A stretch of DNA of 64,000 bases from Caldilineaceae bacterium (GTDB lineage: Bacteria > Chloroflexota > Anaerolineae > Caldilineales > Caldilineaceae), in assembly GCA_019637685.1 (NCBI GenBank), contig JAHBVF010000022.1, positions 57,524 through 121,523 on the forward strand, read 5' to 3'. Shown piece after piece: positions 35,284-45,360 of the stretch; positions within the stretch are counted from its first letter, which is position 1; each line of letters starts with the position of its first letter. Under the pieces are notes generated by a model that saw only the letters and a program-made list of their open reading frames with translations, ran no database searches and was not told where the DNA came from. Made by a program: the position numbers and the translations under genes.

Positions 35284-35643
35284 AACCCGATGGTTGATGG
35301 CTGAATGGTTATCCACGATGGAACACAAAGTTTTGATCTTTCCTGCGTGGAACCTTGTGCGGCTTCGCGGATTGCTATTTGATTGTGGTAGACTTAATCG
35401 GTGTTTTCAGTGGTCACCAGTGGTTGGTTTCGTGGATTCTGCGTGCGCATTTTGTCGTACGTCGTACCATCCATGTGATTCCAAGAAATTGTTTCATCCA
35501 CAGATTACGCAGATTTCACAGATTGAATCCTGAAAATCTGTGGATAAAAACTTCTTTGGCTTTACACATTTCGTCCGTGGGATATGTATCCATTGGTTGA
35601 TCAACGCTCTTTTTTCTGGCGCGAAGGCCGTCGGCGCGCTCAC

Positions 35644-35840
35644 CAACGCCCTTGATTGCGCGACAGGCGGCGTTGGTGCGGTGATCGACAGGGGTTGTCG
35701 CGTTGGCAGGGACCGGCGGCGCGCTGACCGACGCTCTTTTTGCCGGCATAACCGACCTGGGTGAGGTGATCAACGCCCTTTATTTCGCGACAGGCGGCAT
35801 TGGTGAGGTAACCAACAGGGGTTGTCGCGTTGACAGGGAC
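35644..35840. repeat. Two 70-bp copies with a 127-bp period
   Basis: CAACGCCCTTGATTGCGCGA at 35644 and CAACGCCCTTTATTTCGCGA at 35771 begin two copies that run about 70 bp to GGCAGGGAC and GACAGGGAC. In one frame each gives a peptide of the form ATGGVGAVIDRGCRV or ATGGIGEVTNRGCRV, but no start and no long frame supports a gene. Confidence 0.65.
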
Positions 35841-36021
35841 TGTTGGCAAGGGCACAGACAGGGTTGAGCGCAACCAAAAGCGGGACGCAGATATACGTAA
35901 AAGCCATAGATTTCGCGGATGTTTGTAGTGATCATCATGCGGGTGAGATTTTCAACGCAAAGGCGCAGAGACGCGAAGAATATGGGTTTTCCTCTGCATC
36001 ATCGCTTCTTTGCCTTAATAG

Positions 36022-36668
<647 letters not shown>

Positions 36669-36672
<4 letters not shown>

Positions 36673-37630
36673 ATCCCGAATGGCCTGATAGCAAAGAATT
36701 CTGGCGGGACAAGCGTGTGACAGTGACCGGTGGCGCTGGTTTTCTCGGTTCCTTTGTGGTGGAGAAACTGCGGGAACGCGGTGCAGCAGACATCTTTGTG
36801 CCCCGCAAGCGGGACTACGATCTGGTGCAGCGAGAGGCCGTGCTGGAACTGCTGCACGACGCCCGTCCCGCTCTGATCATCCACCGGGCTGCCAGTGTAG
36901 GCGGAATTGGGTGAACCTGGTCCACCAGTCCGAATATTTCTACGAGAACCTGATGATGGGTACTCAACTGCTGCACGAGTCTTATGTGGCCGGTGTATCC
37001 AAGTTTGTGGGGATCGGCACCATCTGTGCCTACCCGAAGTTTGCGCCGATTCCCTTCCGGGAAGAAGACCTGTGGAACGGCTATCCGGAGGAAACCAACG
37101 CCCCCTATGGCCTGGCCAAGAAGATGTTACTGGTGCAATCCCAGGTCTATCGCTCCCAGTATGGTTACAATTCTATCTTCCTATTGCCGGTGAACCTCTA
37201 CGGCCCCAGGGACAATTTTGATCCCATGTCCTCGCATGTGATTCCAGCCCTGAACTATAAATTTGTGGAGGCGAAGAAACGAGGCGATGATCACATTATG
37301 GCTTGGAGCGCGGGAGTTTCTCTATGTGGCGGATGCGGCTGAAGGGATAATTCTGGCCTCAGAACGCTATAATAGTAGCAATCCGGTCAACTTGGGAAGT
37401 GCTTTTGAAATTAGCATAAGAATTTGACAGAAACCATTGCTACGAAGGCTGGATTTGCAGGTGAAATACGTTGGGACACCGGCAAGCCCAACGGTCAGCC
37501 CAGGCGCAAGTTGGATGTGAGTCGGGCGCGGGAGTTGTTCGGGTTTGCGAGTCAGACATTGTTCAGCGATGGATTAGAGCAGGCGATTGTGACCTACACA
37601 CAGACAATGATAGATATGGAGATATCATAG
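36669..37630 (+). pseudogene. fcl: GDP-L-fucose synthase remnant with three frame breaks
   Basis: The gene opens with the Rossmann motif [18 protein letters not shown] and runs to ASVGGIG. One base is missing near 36912. It resumes [37 protein letters not shown] and [18 protein letters not shown]. It breaks again with a small deletion near 37300, resumes [20 protein letters not shown], and shifts once more near 37415 before LTETIATKAGFAGEIRWDT and the end. The YxxxK motif (YGLAKK) remains. Together with the gmd remnant, the GDP-fucose branch at this locus is dead unless the breaks are assembly errors. Confidence 0.88.
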
Positions 37631-37632
37631 CA

Positions 37633-38637
37633 ATGACCAAGAATGAAAAAATCGTGGTTTGCGGAGCAGGTGGCTTTATCGGTGGGCATCTCGTACATTC
37701 GTTGCTTAAGCAGGGATATCCAGTCAGAGCTGTCGATCAGAAACCGCAGTGGCAGTGGTATCAACGATTTCTCGAAGCAGACAACTTGACTTTGGACCTG
37801 CGCGAAAAGGAGAATTGTGTCAAGGCCGTCAATGGTTGTGACTGGGTTTATAATCACGCTGCAGATATGGGCGGCATGGGCTTTATTGAGCTAAACAAAG
37901 GTCTCTGCATGCTAAGTGTATTGATCAATACCCATCTATTGCAGGCAGCTCAAGTCTGTGGAGCGGCACGTTTCTTCTTCGCTTCATCCGCTTGTGTGTA
38001 CGCTGGTAATAAACAGCAGCGCCCCGATATCCCTGGATTGAAAGAAGAAGATGCCTATCCAGCCGATCCTGAGGACGGCTATGGTTGGGAGAAGCTGTTT
38101 AGCGAACGAATGTGCCGGCATTTCCGGGAAGACTTTGGTTTGCAGACGCGTGTAGCTCGCTACCACAATGTATATGGGCCACACGGTACATATGACGGTG
38201 GCCGAGAAAAGGCACCTGCTGCGATTTGCCGCAAAGTAATTCAGGCAAAACTCTCCGGCAACCATGAAATTGAGATTTGGGGTGATGGGGAGCAGACGCG
38301 TAGCTTTATGTATATCGAGGATTGTGTTCGTGGTACGCAGGACATTATGCATAGCGAGATTCTGGAACCCATTAATCTGGGTAGTAGCGAGATGGTAACA
38401 ATCAACCAATTGGTGGATATTGTCGAGAATATAGCTGATGTGCATCTGAATCGCCGTTATAAGCTGGATGCACCCAAGGGTGTGCGTGGACGAAGCAGCG
38501 ACAACACTTTGATTCAAAAATACCTGGATTGGGAACCTTCGATTCCACTCCGCCAGGGTATGGAAAAAACCTATGCATGGATATATGATCAGATGAAGAG
38601 TGGTGCAAGCCACGATTCAATTGTGAACCGTTTCTGA
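37633..38637 (+). CDS. GDP-mannose 3,5-epimerase-like enzyme (first copy)
   Basis: A 334-residue short-chain dehydrogenase-type epimerase. GAGGFIGGHL is at about residues 11-20. The catalytic Cys121 lies in FFFASSACVYAG, and Tyr150 and Lys154 are in YGWEK. GREKAPAAICRK, WGDGEQTRSFMYIEDC and KGVRGRSSDNTLI match plant GDP-mannose 3,5-epimerase block by block. The expected reaction converts GDP-mannose to GDP-L-galactose or GDP-L-gulose. It begins three bases after the broken fcl. A second copy of identical length is at 53692-54696, with about four of five residues the same by eye. It marks the left edge of the AT-richer glycan cluster. Confidence 0.85.
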   Translation: MTKNEKIVVCGAGGFIGGHLVHSLLKQGYPVRAVDQKPQWQWYQRFLEADNLTLDLREKENCVKAVNGCDWVYNHAADMGGMGFIELNKGLCMLSVLINTHLLQAAQVCGAARFFFASSACVYAGNKQQRPDIPGLKEEDAYPADPEDGYGWEKLFSERMCRHFREDFGLQTRVARYHNVYGPHGTYDGGREKAPAAICRKVIQAKLSGNHEIEIWGDGEQTRSFMYIEDCVRGTQDIMHSEILEPINLGSSEMVTINQLVDIVENIADVHLNRRYKLDAPKGVRGRSSDNTLIQKYLDWEPSIPLRQGMEKTYAWIYDQMKSGASHDSIVNRF

Positions 38638-38694
38638 GTCATCCCTGAGTCTAAATTCATTGTAATATACACCAATCCGGCAAGGTTGCTCTTA

Positions 38695-40077
38695 ATGTAC
38701 GAAACGCAGGGACATATCGACTTAAGGAATTCAGACTACCTAACGTGGTTTCGGTTTCTTTCTTCCACGGAGAAGTGGGGTAAGCAAGAAATCGATGATT
38801 ATCAACTTGCTCAGTTGAAGCGTGTCGTTACATATGCCTATCAATCTGTTGCTGGGTATCGTGCTCTGTATGAGCGCGCTGGAGTTCACCCCCAGAATAT
38901 TCGCACTCTTGAAGACATAAGAGAATTCCCTTATGTTGAGAAAGAGCTAATTCGAGACGATGTCGAAAAGTTCTCGGTGTCTATGCCTGGGCGGACCTAT
39001 ACGACTACAGGTGGTAGTACGGGTATTCCTTTTGGCTTTTATCGTGATGCGCAATCCTTTTCCAAGGAACTTGCATCGAAGGCGTATCAATACTACCGTA
39101 TTGGTTGGAAAGAAGGAGATCGCCAGCTTGTCTTCCGCGGTCTGCCAATTGATACCCCAGATCATACGGTGTTTGCGTCTGAGTTCAACGAGTTGCGTTG
39201 TTCCTCATATCATTTGATGCCAGAACAAATGGAGGTATATCGGCAGCATGCCTTAGAATATCGTCCCGACTGGATTCGTTGTTATCCATCCTCTGGGTAT
39301 ATTTTTGCACAGTGGCTTCTTGAAACAGGACGCTTCTTTCCGCCTATCAAGGGGATTTTGTGTGCGTCTGAAAATCTTTACGACTTCCAAAAAGAGGTGC
39401 TACGGCGCGCATTTCCTAACGCAAGGGTCTTCAGCCACTATGGTCATTATGAGTTGGCTGTCCTCGCAGGATTCTGTGAATTCACGGATGATTACCATGT
39501 GCTACCTCAGTATGGATATGCGGAACTCGTCGACATACAGGGACAACCCGTGACGAAACCAGGGCAGATAGGCGAGATTGTCGGTACATCCTTCATCATG
39601 CATGCAACGCCGTTTATCCGTTATCGCACACACGATTTCGCTGTATTCAAAAATTGGGGGTGTCCTGCTTGTGGTCGACCTTATCAAATTTGGGAGCGTA
39701 TTGAAGGCCGACTTCAGGAGTTTATTATCACTGGTTCAGGGCGTCTTATATCGATGACTGCCATTAACTTTCACGATGATATTTTTGACCACATTAAACA
39801 GTTCCAATTTCATCAAAGAGAACAAGGGCAAGTAACATTCCGCTACGTTCCAAAAAACACGTGCAATGAAGTGATATTGCAGACCATTCACCAGCGGTTG
39901 CTGAGTAAACTTGGGGCTGATGTGGTGTTGGCGTTAGAAAAGGTAGACGATATTCCGCTCACTAACCGTGGAAAACACCGTTTTCTGATCCAGGAATTGT
40001 CGTTAAAAAGCCACGATGAAGGCATATCAGTATGGGCACTTGGTGAACAACGCCGCAAGGAAGTTGAAAATGAATGA
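38695..40077 (+). CDS. CapK/PaaK-like adenylate-forming enzyme
   Basis: A 460-residue protein of the phenylacetate-CoA ligase-like group found in capsule clusters (CapK). Recognisable parts are YTTTGGSTGIPFGFYRD (nucleotide loop), FSHYGHYELAVLAGFCE, GEIVGTSF..PFIRYRTHDF and WERIEGRLQEFI. A zinc-knuckle-like CPACGRP is near residue 325. Enzymes of this group activate carboxylic acids as adenylates, and in glycan loci the substrate is usually unknown. The ATG at 38695 is chosen over the TTG at 38686. It overlaps the DUF362 gene by 8 bp, so the two products probably act together. Confidence 0.82.
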   Translation: MYETQGHIDLRNSDYLTWFRFLSSTEKWGKQEIDDYQLAQLKRVVTYAYQSVAGYRALYERAGVHPQNIRTLEDIREFPYVEKELIRDDVEKFSVSMPGRTYTTTGGSTGIPFGFYRDAQSFSKELASKAYQYYRIGWKEGDRQLVFRGLPIDTPDHTVFASEFNELRCSSYHLMPEQMEVYRQHALEYRPDWIRCYPSSGYIFAQWLLETGRFFPPIKGILCASENLYDFQKEVLRRAFPNARVFSHYGHYELAVLAGFCEFTDDYHVLPQYGYAELVDIQGQPVTKPGQIGEIVGTSFIMHATPFIRYRTHDFAVFKNWGCPACGRPYQIWERIEGRLQEFIITGSGRLISMTAINFHDDIFDHIKQFQFHQREQGQVTFRYVPKNTCNEVILQTIHQRLLSKLGADVVLALEKVDDIPLTNRGKHRFLIQELSLKSHDEGISVWALGEQRRKEVENE

Positions 40078-41596
40078 AGTTGCTGTAGTTCGGCTTGCTG
40101 AAGCAGAATATCCGTCACAAGCACCTTATCATCCGTCAGAAGCCTACCCAGAATATCCCTTCGCATCTGCACTGTCGTCTGCGCCAAATCTGGTTTATGC
40201 CGGTGTTCGGCAACTGTTTTACGATTTGGGTTTCGACCGGGAGCGATACGGAACTGTGGATTGGAATCCACTCGGGCATCTCATTAAACCTGGGATGAGT
40301 GTGGTACTTAAACCAAATTTTGTTTTGAGTAGCCACAAGGCGAGAAAGGATCTATTTTCCATCATTACCCATCCGTCTGTGTTGCGCGCAGCCGGGGACT
40401 ATGCATGGATTGCCTTGCAGGGGCAGGGCAAATTAGTGATTGCAGATTCTCCCCAATACGACTGCGACTGGGAGGAATTGCTTGCCGCCACAGGGGTCGA
40501 CAAGGTTATAGGTTTCTACCAAACGCAGTCAGGGCCAAGCGCTGCTCTGTATGATTTGCGCCCATACTGGTCGCGGTGGAAGCATTTTTCTTCCATGTTG
40601 GAGCCTTTGTCAGGTGACCCCGAGGGTGACCTAGTGATCAATTTGGGCAAGAAAAGTGCTCTTTATCATAAATCTCATGTCGACAAATTGTATGGTGCCG
40701 TCTATCATCGACAAGAGACGATTGCACACCATTCTGGTGAAATCCAGGAATACCAAGTCGCCCGCACAATCCTTAATGCCGATGTCGTCATTTCAGTGCC
40801 CAAATTAAAGGTGCATAAAAAGGTTGGTGTAACCCTCAATGTGAAGGGTTTGGTGGGCATCAATACCAATAAAAACTATTTGGTGCATTACTCAGTGACC
40901 CCTCCTAGCCAAGGCGGCGATCAATATCCCGATGGATTGCTCACACCGACAGAGAAGGCATTAATTACCACTGAGCGCTGGATGTATGATCACCTACTTG
41001 CTCCACGCAATCCCTTTCTCGAACGTATTCACCGATCAATTTATTGGCTTCATAATCATACAACCCGGCGGTTTGGTCTGAAAGTGGAAGAGCAGAAACG
41101 TCTTTTTGATGCTGGTAACTGGTATGGAAATGACTCTGCGTGGCGGATGTCTGTGGACCTGTTGCGCATTTTCCTCTTTGCTGATCGAAAGGGCCAATTG
41201 CAATCTACACCCCAACGCCGGGTATTTTCTATCATTGATGGTGTGCTTGGTGGTGATGGAAACGGTCCATTGACGCCAGATCCAGTGCGCTCCGCTGTAC
41301 TGATTGCAGGTGAAAATCTACTGGCTACCGACATCGTTGCGACGCGGCTGATGGGTTTTGATCCGCTAAAAGTGAAGATGCACCAGGTGCTTTTGTCGGA
41401 CCCATACTTTCACTTTGGGATAGATGGACTGGAGGAAATTCACGTAGTATGTGCTGATATGGCCTGTGCGAACTGCCTTTCTGATACTGTAAATCCCATT
41501 TTGAACTTCCGCCCCCATCCAGGTTGGATAGGACATCTGGAAGTAAAGCCTGAGCAAATCATTACTTTCACACGAAATAGGAGTGAGAAATCGTGA
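40070..41596 (+). CDS. DUF362 family protein
   Basis: A 508-residue protein. The DUF362 signature is seen in VVISVPKLKVHKKVGVTLNV and KGLVGINTNKNYLVHY, and the acceptor-side blocks GVLGGDGNGPLTPDPV and NLLATDIVATRLMGFDP follow. There are no cysteine clusters, so this is not the ferredoxin-fused form. The biochemical role of DUF362 is unsettled. It overlaps the CapK/PaaK-like gene by 8 bp and the dehydrogenase by 4 bp (GTGA), placing it in the polysaccharide operon. Confidence 0.82.
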   Translation: MNEVAVVRLAEAEYPSQAPYHPSEAYPEYPFASALSSAPNLVYAGVRQLFYDLGFDRERYGTVDWNPLGHLIKPGMSVVLKPNFVLSSHKARKDLFSIITHPSVLRAAGDYAWIALQGQGKLVIADSPQYDCDWEELLAATGVDKVIGFYQTQSGPSAALYDLRPYWSRWKHFSSMLEPLSGDPEGDLVINLGKKSALYHKSHVDKLYGAVYHRQETIAHHSGEIQEYQVARTILNADVVISVPKLKVHKKVGVTLNVKGLVGINTNKNYLVHYSVTPPSQGGDQYPDGLLTPTEKALITTERWMYDHLLAPRNPFLERIHRSIYWLHNHTTRRFGLKVEEQKRLFDAGNWYGNDSAWRMSVDLLRIFLFADRKGQLQSTPQRRVFSIIDGVLGGDGNGPLTPDPVRSAVLIAGENLLATDIVATRLMGFDPLKVKMHQVLLSDPYFHFGIDGLEEIHVVCADMACANCLSDTVNPILNFRPHPGWIGHLEVKPEQIITFTRNRSEKS

Positions 41597-42921
41597 CCGA
41601 GCGTATTTCCGTGATCGGCCTGGGTAAGCTGGGTCTGTGTTTGGCTGCTTGTTTTGCCGAGCGTGGCTTTAAAACCCTCGGTGTTGACATCGAAGAAAGA
41701 GTGGTCAACAGCGTCAATCAAGGCAATGCACCGTGGTTTGAGTCGGGTCTGGATGATCTGCTCGTGAAGCATGGCGGCAAGACGTTGCGTGCGACGACTC
41801 GTCATAAAGAGGCCATTGAGCAGACGGATGTGACCTTTGTTCTGGTGGCTACGCCCAGCAATCCGGATGGTAGCTTTTCGAACCGTTTTGTTGAATCTGC
41901 CCTGCGCTCATTGGCTGAAGCGTTGCGTGCCAATCCCAAACCGCAGCATCTGTTTGTGATCAGCAGTACGGTAATGCCCGGTTCGACAGAAGCGAGCTTC
42001 ATTCCGCTGATCGAGAAGTACTCAGGACGAAAACTAAATCAAGGTTTTTCGGTCTGTTATGATCCAGATTTCGTTGCGCTCGGCAATGTCATCAAGGGCT
42101 TCTTGCGGCCCGATCTGGTCATTATCGGCGAATCAAATTCTGAGGCTGGTGCGCAAATTGAGGCGATTCACCACCAGATGTGTGAGAATCAACCGGCCAT
42201 TTCGCGGATGTCTATCGTCAGCGCCGAAGTGGCAAAGGTGTGTCTGAATGCCTATATCACGACGAAAATCAGTTTTGCCAATTCAGTGGCTAATCTGTGC
42301 GAGCGAATACCGGGTGCCGATGTAGATGCAATTACAAAAGGGATTGGCGCAGACAAGCGAATTTCACCCCACTATTTTCAAGGTGGGTTGGCATTTGGCG
42401 GCACTTGTTTTCCGCGCGATACACAGGTTTATATGGCGGTAGCTGAAAGATATGGTGTACAGGCGGATATCATCCACGCTGTGGACAAGGTAAACCATTA
42501 TCAAAACCAGCATTTGGCAGAAACCGTGTTGCGTGAATTGGAGCAGGTAGAAAACAAAACAGTGGGTGTGCTGGGGTTGGCATTCACTCCCAACACGCCG
42601 GTCGTTGTTGAATCGCCAGCTATCAAGCTGATTGCAGAATTGCTCAAACATGATGTGCGGGTTGTGGCATACGATTCATTAGCAATTGATAATGCGCGAG
42701 GTGTCTTCGGCAGTGCGGTCGAGTACGTCGAGTCAGCGGAGGCGTGTCTGGAGCAAGCGGGTATTGCGGTGCTAACGCTCCGTGACACAGAAATCAAAAA
42801 AACCGTCGAGAATTTTGCGGTTCTTCAACCTTTGACGGTTGTGGATTGCTGGCGGATGATTGACCCCAAGACGATAGCCGGTAAAATGAAAAACGTAGTA
42901 ATAGGGCGATTTCAAGCATAA
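41593..42921 (+). CDS. UDP-glucose/GDP-mannose dehydrogenase family protein
   Basis: A 442-residue nucleotide-sugar 6-dehydrogenase. The Rossmann motif SVIGLGKLGLCLAACFAERG is at about residues 5-24, TPSNPDGSFSN and VISSTVMPGST follow, and the catalytic Cys272 is in AFGGTCFPRD. It is closer in layout to UDP-glucose or GDP-mannose dehydrogenases than to the WbpA-like protein at 24.1 kb, so it probably makes a second uronic acid; the substrate cannot be read. The GTG start overlaps the DUF362 stop. Confidence 0.88.
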   Translation: MTERISVIGLGKLGLCLAACFAERGFKTLGVDIEERVVNSVNQGNAPWFESGLDDLLVKHGGKTLRATTRHKEAIEQTDVTFVLVATPSNPDGSFSNRFVESALRSLAEALRANPKPQHLFVISSTVMPGSTEASFIPLIEKYSGRKLNQGFSVCYDPDFVALGNVIKGFLRPDLVIIGESNSEAGAQIEAIHHQMCENQPAISRMSIVSAEVAKVCLNAYITTKISFANSVANLCERIPGADVDAITKGIGADKRISPHYFQGGLAFGGTCFPRDTQVYMAVAERYGVQADIIHAVDKVNHYQNQHLAETVLRELEQVENKTVGVLGLAFTPNTPVVVESPAIKLIAELLKHDVRVVAYDSLAIDNARGVFGSAVEYVESAEACLEQAGIAVLTLRDTEIKKTVENFAVLQPLTVVDCWRMIDPKTIAGKMKNVVIGRFQA

Positions 42922-42941
42922 TTGCGAGTCTACATGCTTCT

Positions 42942-43115
42942 TAGGTTCCGTTGACATTTCGACTTCTCACGCAAATTCGAGACGATTTGGTCGTGAAATG
43001 CCGTATGTTTGCCCTTGATAGCCGAAAATTCGAACCGATTCAGCCATTTTAGCTTCGATTTTGACCGCCTTGGACGGCATTTTGAGGGCCATTCACCAAA
43101 TGTCAACGGAACCTA
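42942..43115. mobile_element. MITE, 174 bp, TA-flanked (copy 2)
   Basis: It has the same ends TAGGTTCCGTTGACATTT and AAATGTCAACGGAACCTA as copy 1 at 32010-32184, but in the opposite orientation. The interior reads CGATTTGGTCGTGAAATGCC and GACCGCCTTGGACGGCATTT. It sits between the dehydrogenase and the flippase, and its right end contains the ATG used below as the flippase start. Confidence 0.9.
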
Positions 43116-44524
43116 ATACCATTAAGGCTAAAGCACAGCAATATATATCGGTTATTCGACTTGCCCCGTTTGATTTGTCTACCCCACTTGGACGTTCAAA
43201 GGAACGACTCCGTCGGGCGGCACTCACCACTCTAAGTTCTTTGACAGCAAGAAGTATATACGTACTAGCGACATTGATTTCAGTACCTTTGTCGCTGAAT
43301 TACCTTGGAACTGAACGCTATGGGTTGTGGATGACGGTCACTTCCACTCTTGGTTTATTAGCATTCGCTGACTTGGGGATAGGCAATGGATTGGTAAACG
43401 CCCTTTCGGAAGCGGATGGTAGAGATGACAGCGCATTGGCGAAACGAGCAGTCTCCAGTGGTTTCTTCATGTTGCTGGCAATCGCTCTTTTTCTATTATC
43501 AATCTTTCTAGTCGCATATCCCTTCATACCGTGGGAACGGGTGTTTAATGTTACATCTGATACTGCGATTTTTGAGTCGGGTCCAGTGGCATTGGTTGTT
43601 GTAGTCTGCTTCTTACTCAATATGCCATTAGGTGTGGTGCTTCGTGTCCAGTGGGGGTACCAAGAAGCATTTGTCAATTTTGCCTGGCAAATAGCAGGGA
43701 CCGTGTTCGGCTTGGCTGGCGTACTGATAGCCATTTATGTACGTGCGCCTCTTCCCTGGTTGGTTCTGGCAATTTCGGGAATGCCCACATTGGCGGCCTT
43801 AGCCAATTCGTTTGTCCAATTTGGGTTTATCAGACCATGGCTGAGACCGAGCTTTTCGCAACTAGATTGGCGCTATGCGCGGGGTCTCTTAGGCGTGGGT
43901 TTCTGGTTTGTGCTAATTCAGTTAATGGCACTCATCGGGACAGCTACAGATAATTTGGTGATTGCCCAGTTTCTTGGAGCTGGTGCGGTAGCTGGTTATG
44001 CTGTGACGCAAAAAATCTATTGGTCTCTTGTGCTTGGACAACATTTCACGGGCGTTTTTTGGCCTGCCTTTGGGGAAGCTGTGGCGCGTTCAGATTATGC
44101 TTGGGCGCGCAGGATTCTTAAACGCTTGTTGATGATTAGTACGGGATTGGGTGTTGTCGTTGCATTACCACTGTTAATCTTTGGGCAAGAAATCATTCGG
44201 ATTTGGGCGGGTCCAGATGTTGTCCCTTCGATCGGTCTCTTGGCTGGGTTTTCTATGTGGATGCTCTTGATAAGTTATGCGAGTGCTATTACCCCATTTC
44301 TCAACAGTACTACGCCTATGCTTCGGGGACAAGCAAAGTACTACAGTATTACTGCCCTAGTAAGTGTAATTCTAAAAATCGTTTTGGTGCCATATTGGAA
44401 TGTTGAGGGAGTAATATGGGCTACGGTTATTGCTTACAGCGTGTTATTTGTGGTGCCAGCGACGCTACAGGCATATTCCGCACTTAACCCTGTGGTTGCC
44501 AGCAGGATAGGAGAAACTGCGTAG
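43100..44524 (+). CDS. Wzx-like polysaccharide flippase
   Basis: A 474-residue multi-pass membrane protein of the polysaccharide export (MATE/Wzx) group. The motif LNYLGTERYGLWMTV and the following LLAFADLGIGNGLVNALSEA are typical of the first two helices, and about 12-14 hydrophobic segments run to the end (VIWATVIAYSVLFVVPATLQ). It should flip undecaprenyl-linked repeat units across the membrane. The chosen ATG, and the first six codons (MSTEPN), come from the MITE terminal repeat. Later TTG starts (for example 43175) are possible. Its stop overlaps the next start by one base. Confidence 0.88.
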   Translation: MSTEPNTIKAKAQQYISVIRLAPFDLSTPLGRSKERLRRAALTTLSSLTARSIYVLATLISVPLSLNYLGTERYGLWMTVTSTLGLLAFADLGIGNGLVNALSEADGRDDSALAKRAVSSGFFMLLAIALFLLSIFLVAYPFIPWERVFNVTSDTAIFESGPVALVVVVCFLLNMPLGVVLRVQWGYQEAFVNFAWQIAGTVFGLAGVLIAIYVRAPLPWLVLAISGMPTLAALANSFVQFGFIRPWLRPSFSQLDWRYARGLLGVGFWFVLIQLMALIGTATDNLVIAQFLGAGAVAGYAVTQKIYWSLVLGQHFTGVFWPAFGEAVARSDYAWARRILKRLLMISTGLGVVVALPLLIFGQEIIRIWAGPDVVPSIGLLAGFSMWMLLISYASAITPFLNSTTPMLRGQAKYYSITALVSVILKIVLVPYWNVEGVIWATVIAYSVLFVVPATLQAYSALNPVVASRIGETA

Positions 44525-45360
44525 TGTTTAACTACATTATCACGATCCATAACAAACAAGATCTGTTACCCCGTGTGTTGGAAGGAGTAGCGTTATGCTG
44601 TTCCAAGCAATCCAAGATAATTCCTGTGCTGGATGGTTGCACTGACCACTCAGAAGAGATAGTGGACGAATTCATCGCCACGAGCGGATTGAATGTGGAA
44701 AAGGTTATCACGCCCGATGTCTATGAACTGCACGCCATTAACGCCGGGATGGCGTGTGTAACTGAAGGCTTTATTATGACCATTCAGGATGACGTGGTTA
44801 TGCAGGAGCCGGAATTGGAACAGAAAATATCGGCACTCTGCGATGAGGTAGGACCTACCATTGGCGTGATTTCGCCACGTCACGGCACAAATGTACGCCG
44901 AGTACCATTTCTGCGCCAACTACGGAACTCAGGTTTAGTACCTCTAATTGATGAATACGAGCGTGTTACACGCCCCGAAGAAGCGCCTGTGATGGGTGAG
45001 CGGGTGGACTATGGGCACGTGTCATATCGCATGGTGGCGGGCGGCAGCCCGATGATTTTTCCCGAACGGGTATGGAAATCAATTGGGCGGATGGATGAAT
45101 CCATGGCTCCATTGATGTGGTTTGATCATGAATACAACCTGAGATCGCTTCAGGCAGGCTACAGAAATGCCGTCTTTCCGTTGAGTTTTGAATCTGAAAT
45201 AGATTGGGGAACTATGCGGCAGAAGACTAAGAGCGATGCTTGGATTTCAATGGTGCGCGGTTGGACTTTGTCAAACCGTCGCTACGTTTGGAAGAAGCAT
45301 GGTCGATTCATCGATTCCTATCTCCAAGAACAAGGCAAGCCAACGTGGGCATGGATGTAA
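44524..45360 (+). CDS. Family 2-type glycosyltransferase
   Basis: A 278-residue GT-A fold transferase. The N-terminal YIITIHNKQDLLPRVLEG and VLDGCTDHSEEIVDEF bind the nucleotide sugar, and the DxD-like metal site is in IMTIQDDVVMQEPEL. The GGSPMIFPERVWKSIGRMDE block is typical of the acceptor side. The GTG start shares one base with the flippase stop. Donor and acceptor sugars are unknown. Confidence 0.82.
   Translation: MFNYIITIHNKQDLLPRVLEGVALCCSKQSKIIPVLDGCTDHSEEIVDEFIATSGLNVEKVITPDVYELHAINAGMACVTEGFIMTIQDDVVMQEPELEQKISALCDEVGPTIGVISPRHGTNVRRVPFLRQLRNSGLVPLIDEYERVTRPEEAPVMGERVDYGHVSYRMVAGGSPMIFPERVWKSIGRMDESMAPLMWFDHEYNLRSLQAGYRNAVFPLSFESEIDWGTMRQKTKSDAWISMVRGWTLSNRRYVWKKHGRFIDSYLQEQGKPTWAWM

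Noticed and set aside
35516..35873. Several short reverse-strand frames with similar repeats
   Set aside because: They arise from the 70-bp direct repeats; no ribosome site, no start context and no family resemblance.
42942..43115. MITE read as a terminator or regulatory leader
   Set aside because: The same full-length sequence with perfect ends and TA edges exists at 32010-32184 in the opposite orientation, which identifies a mobile element.
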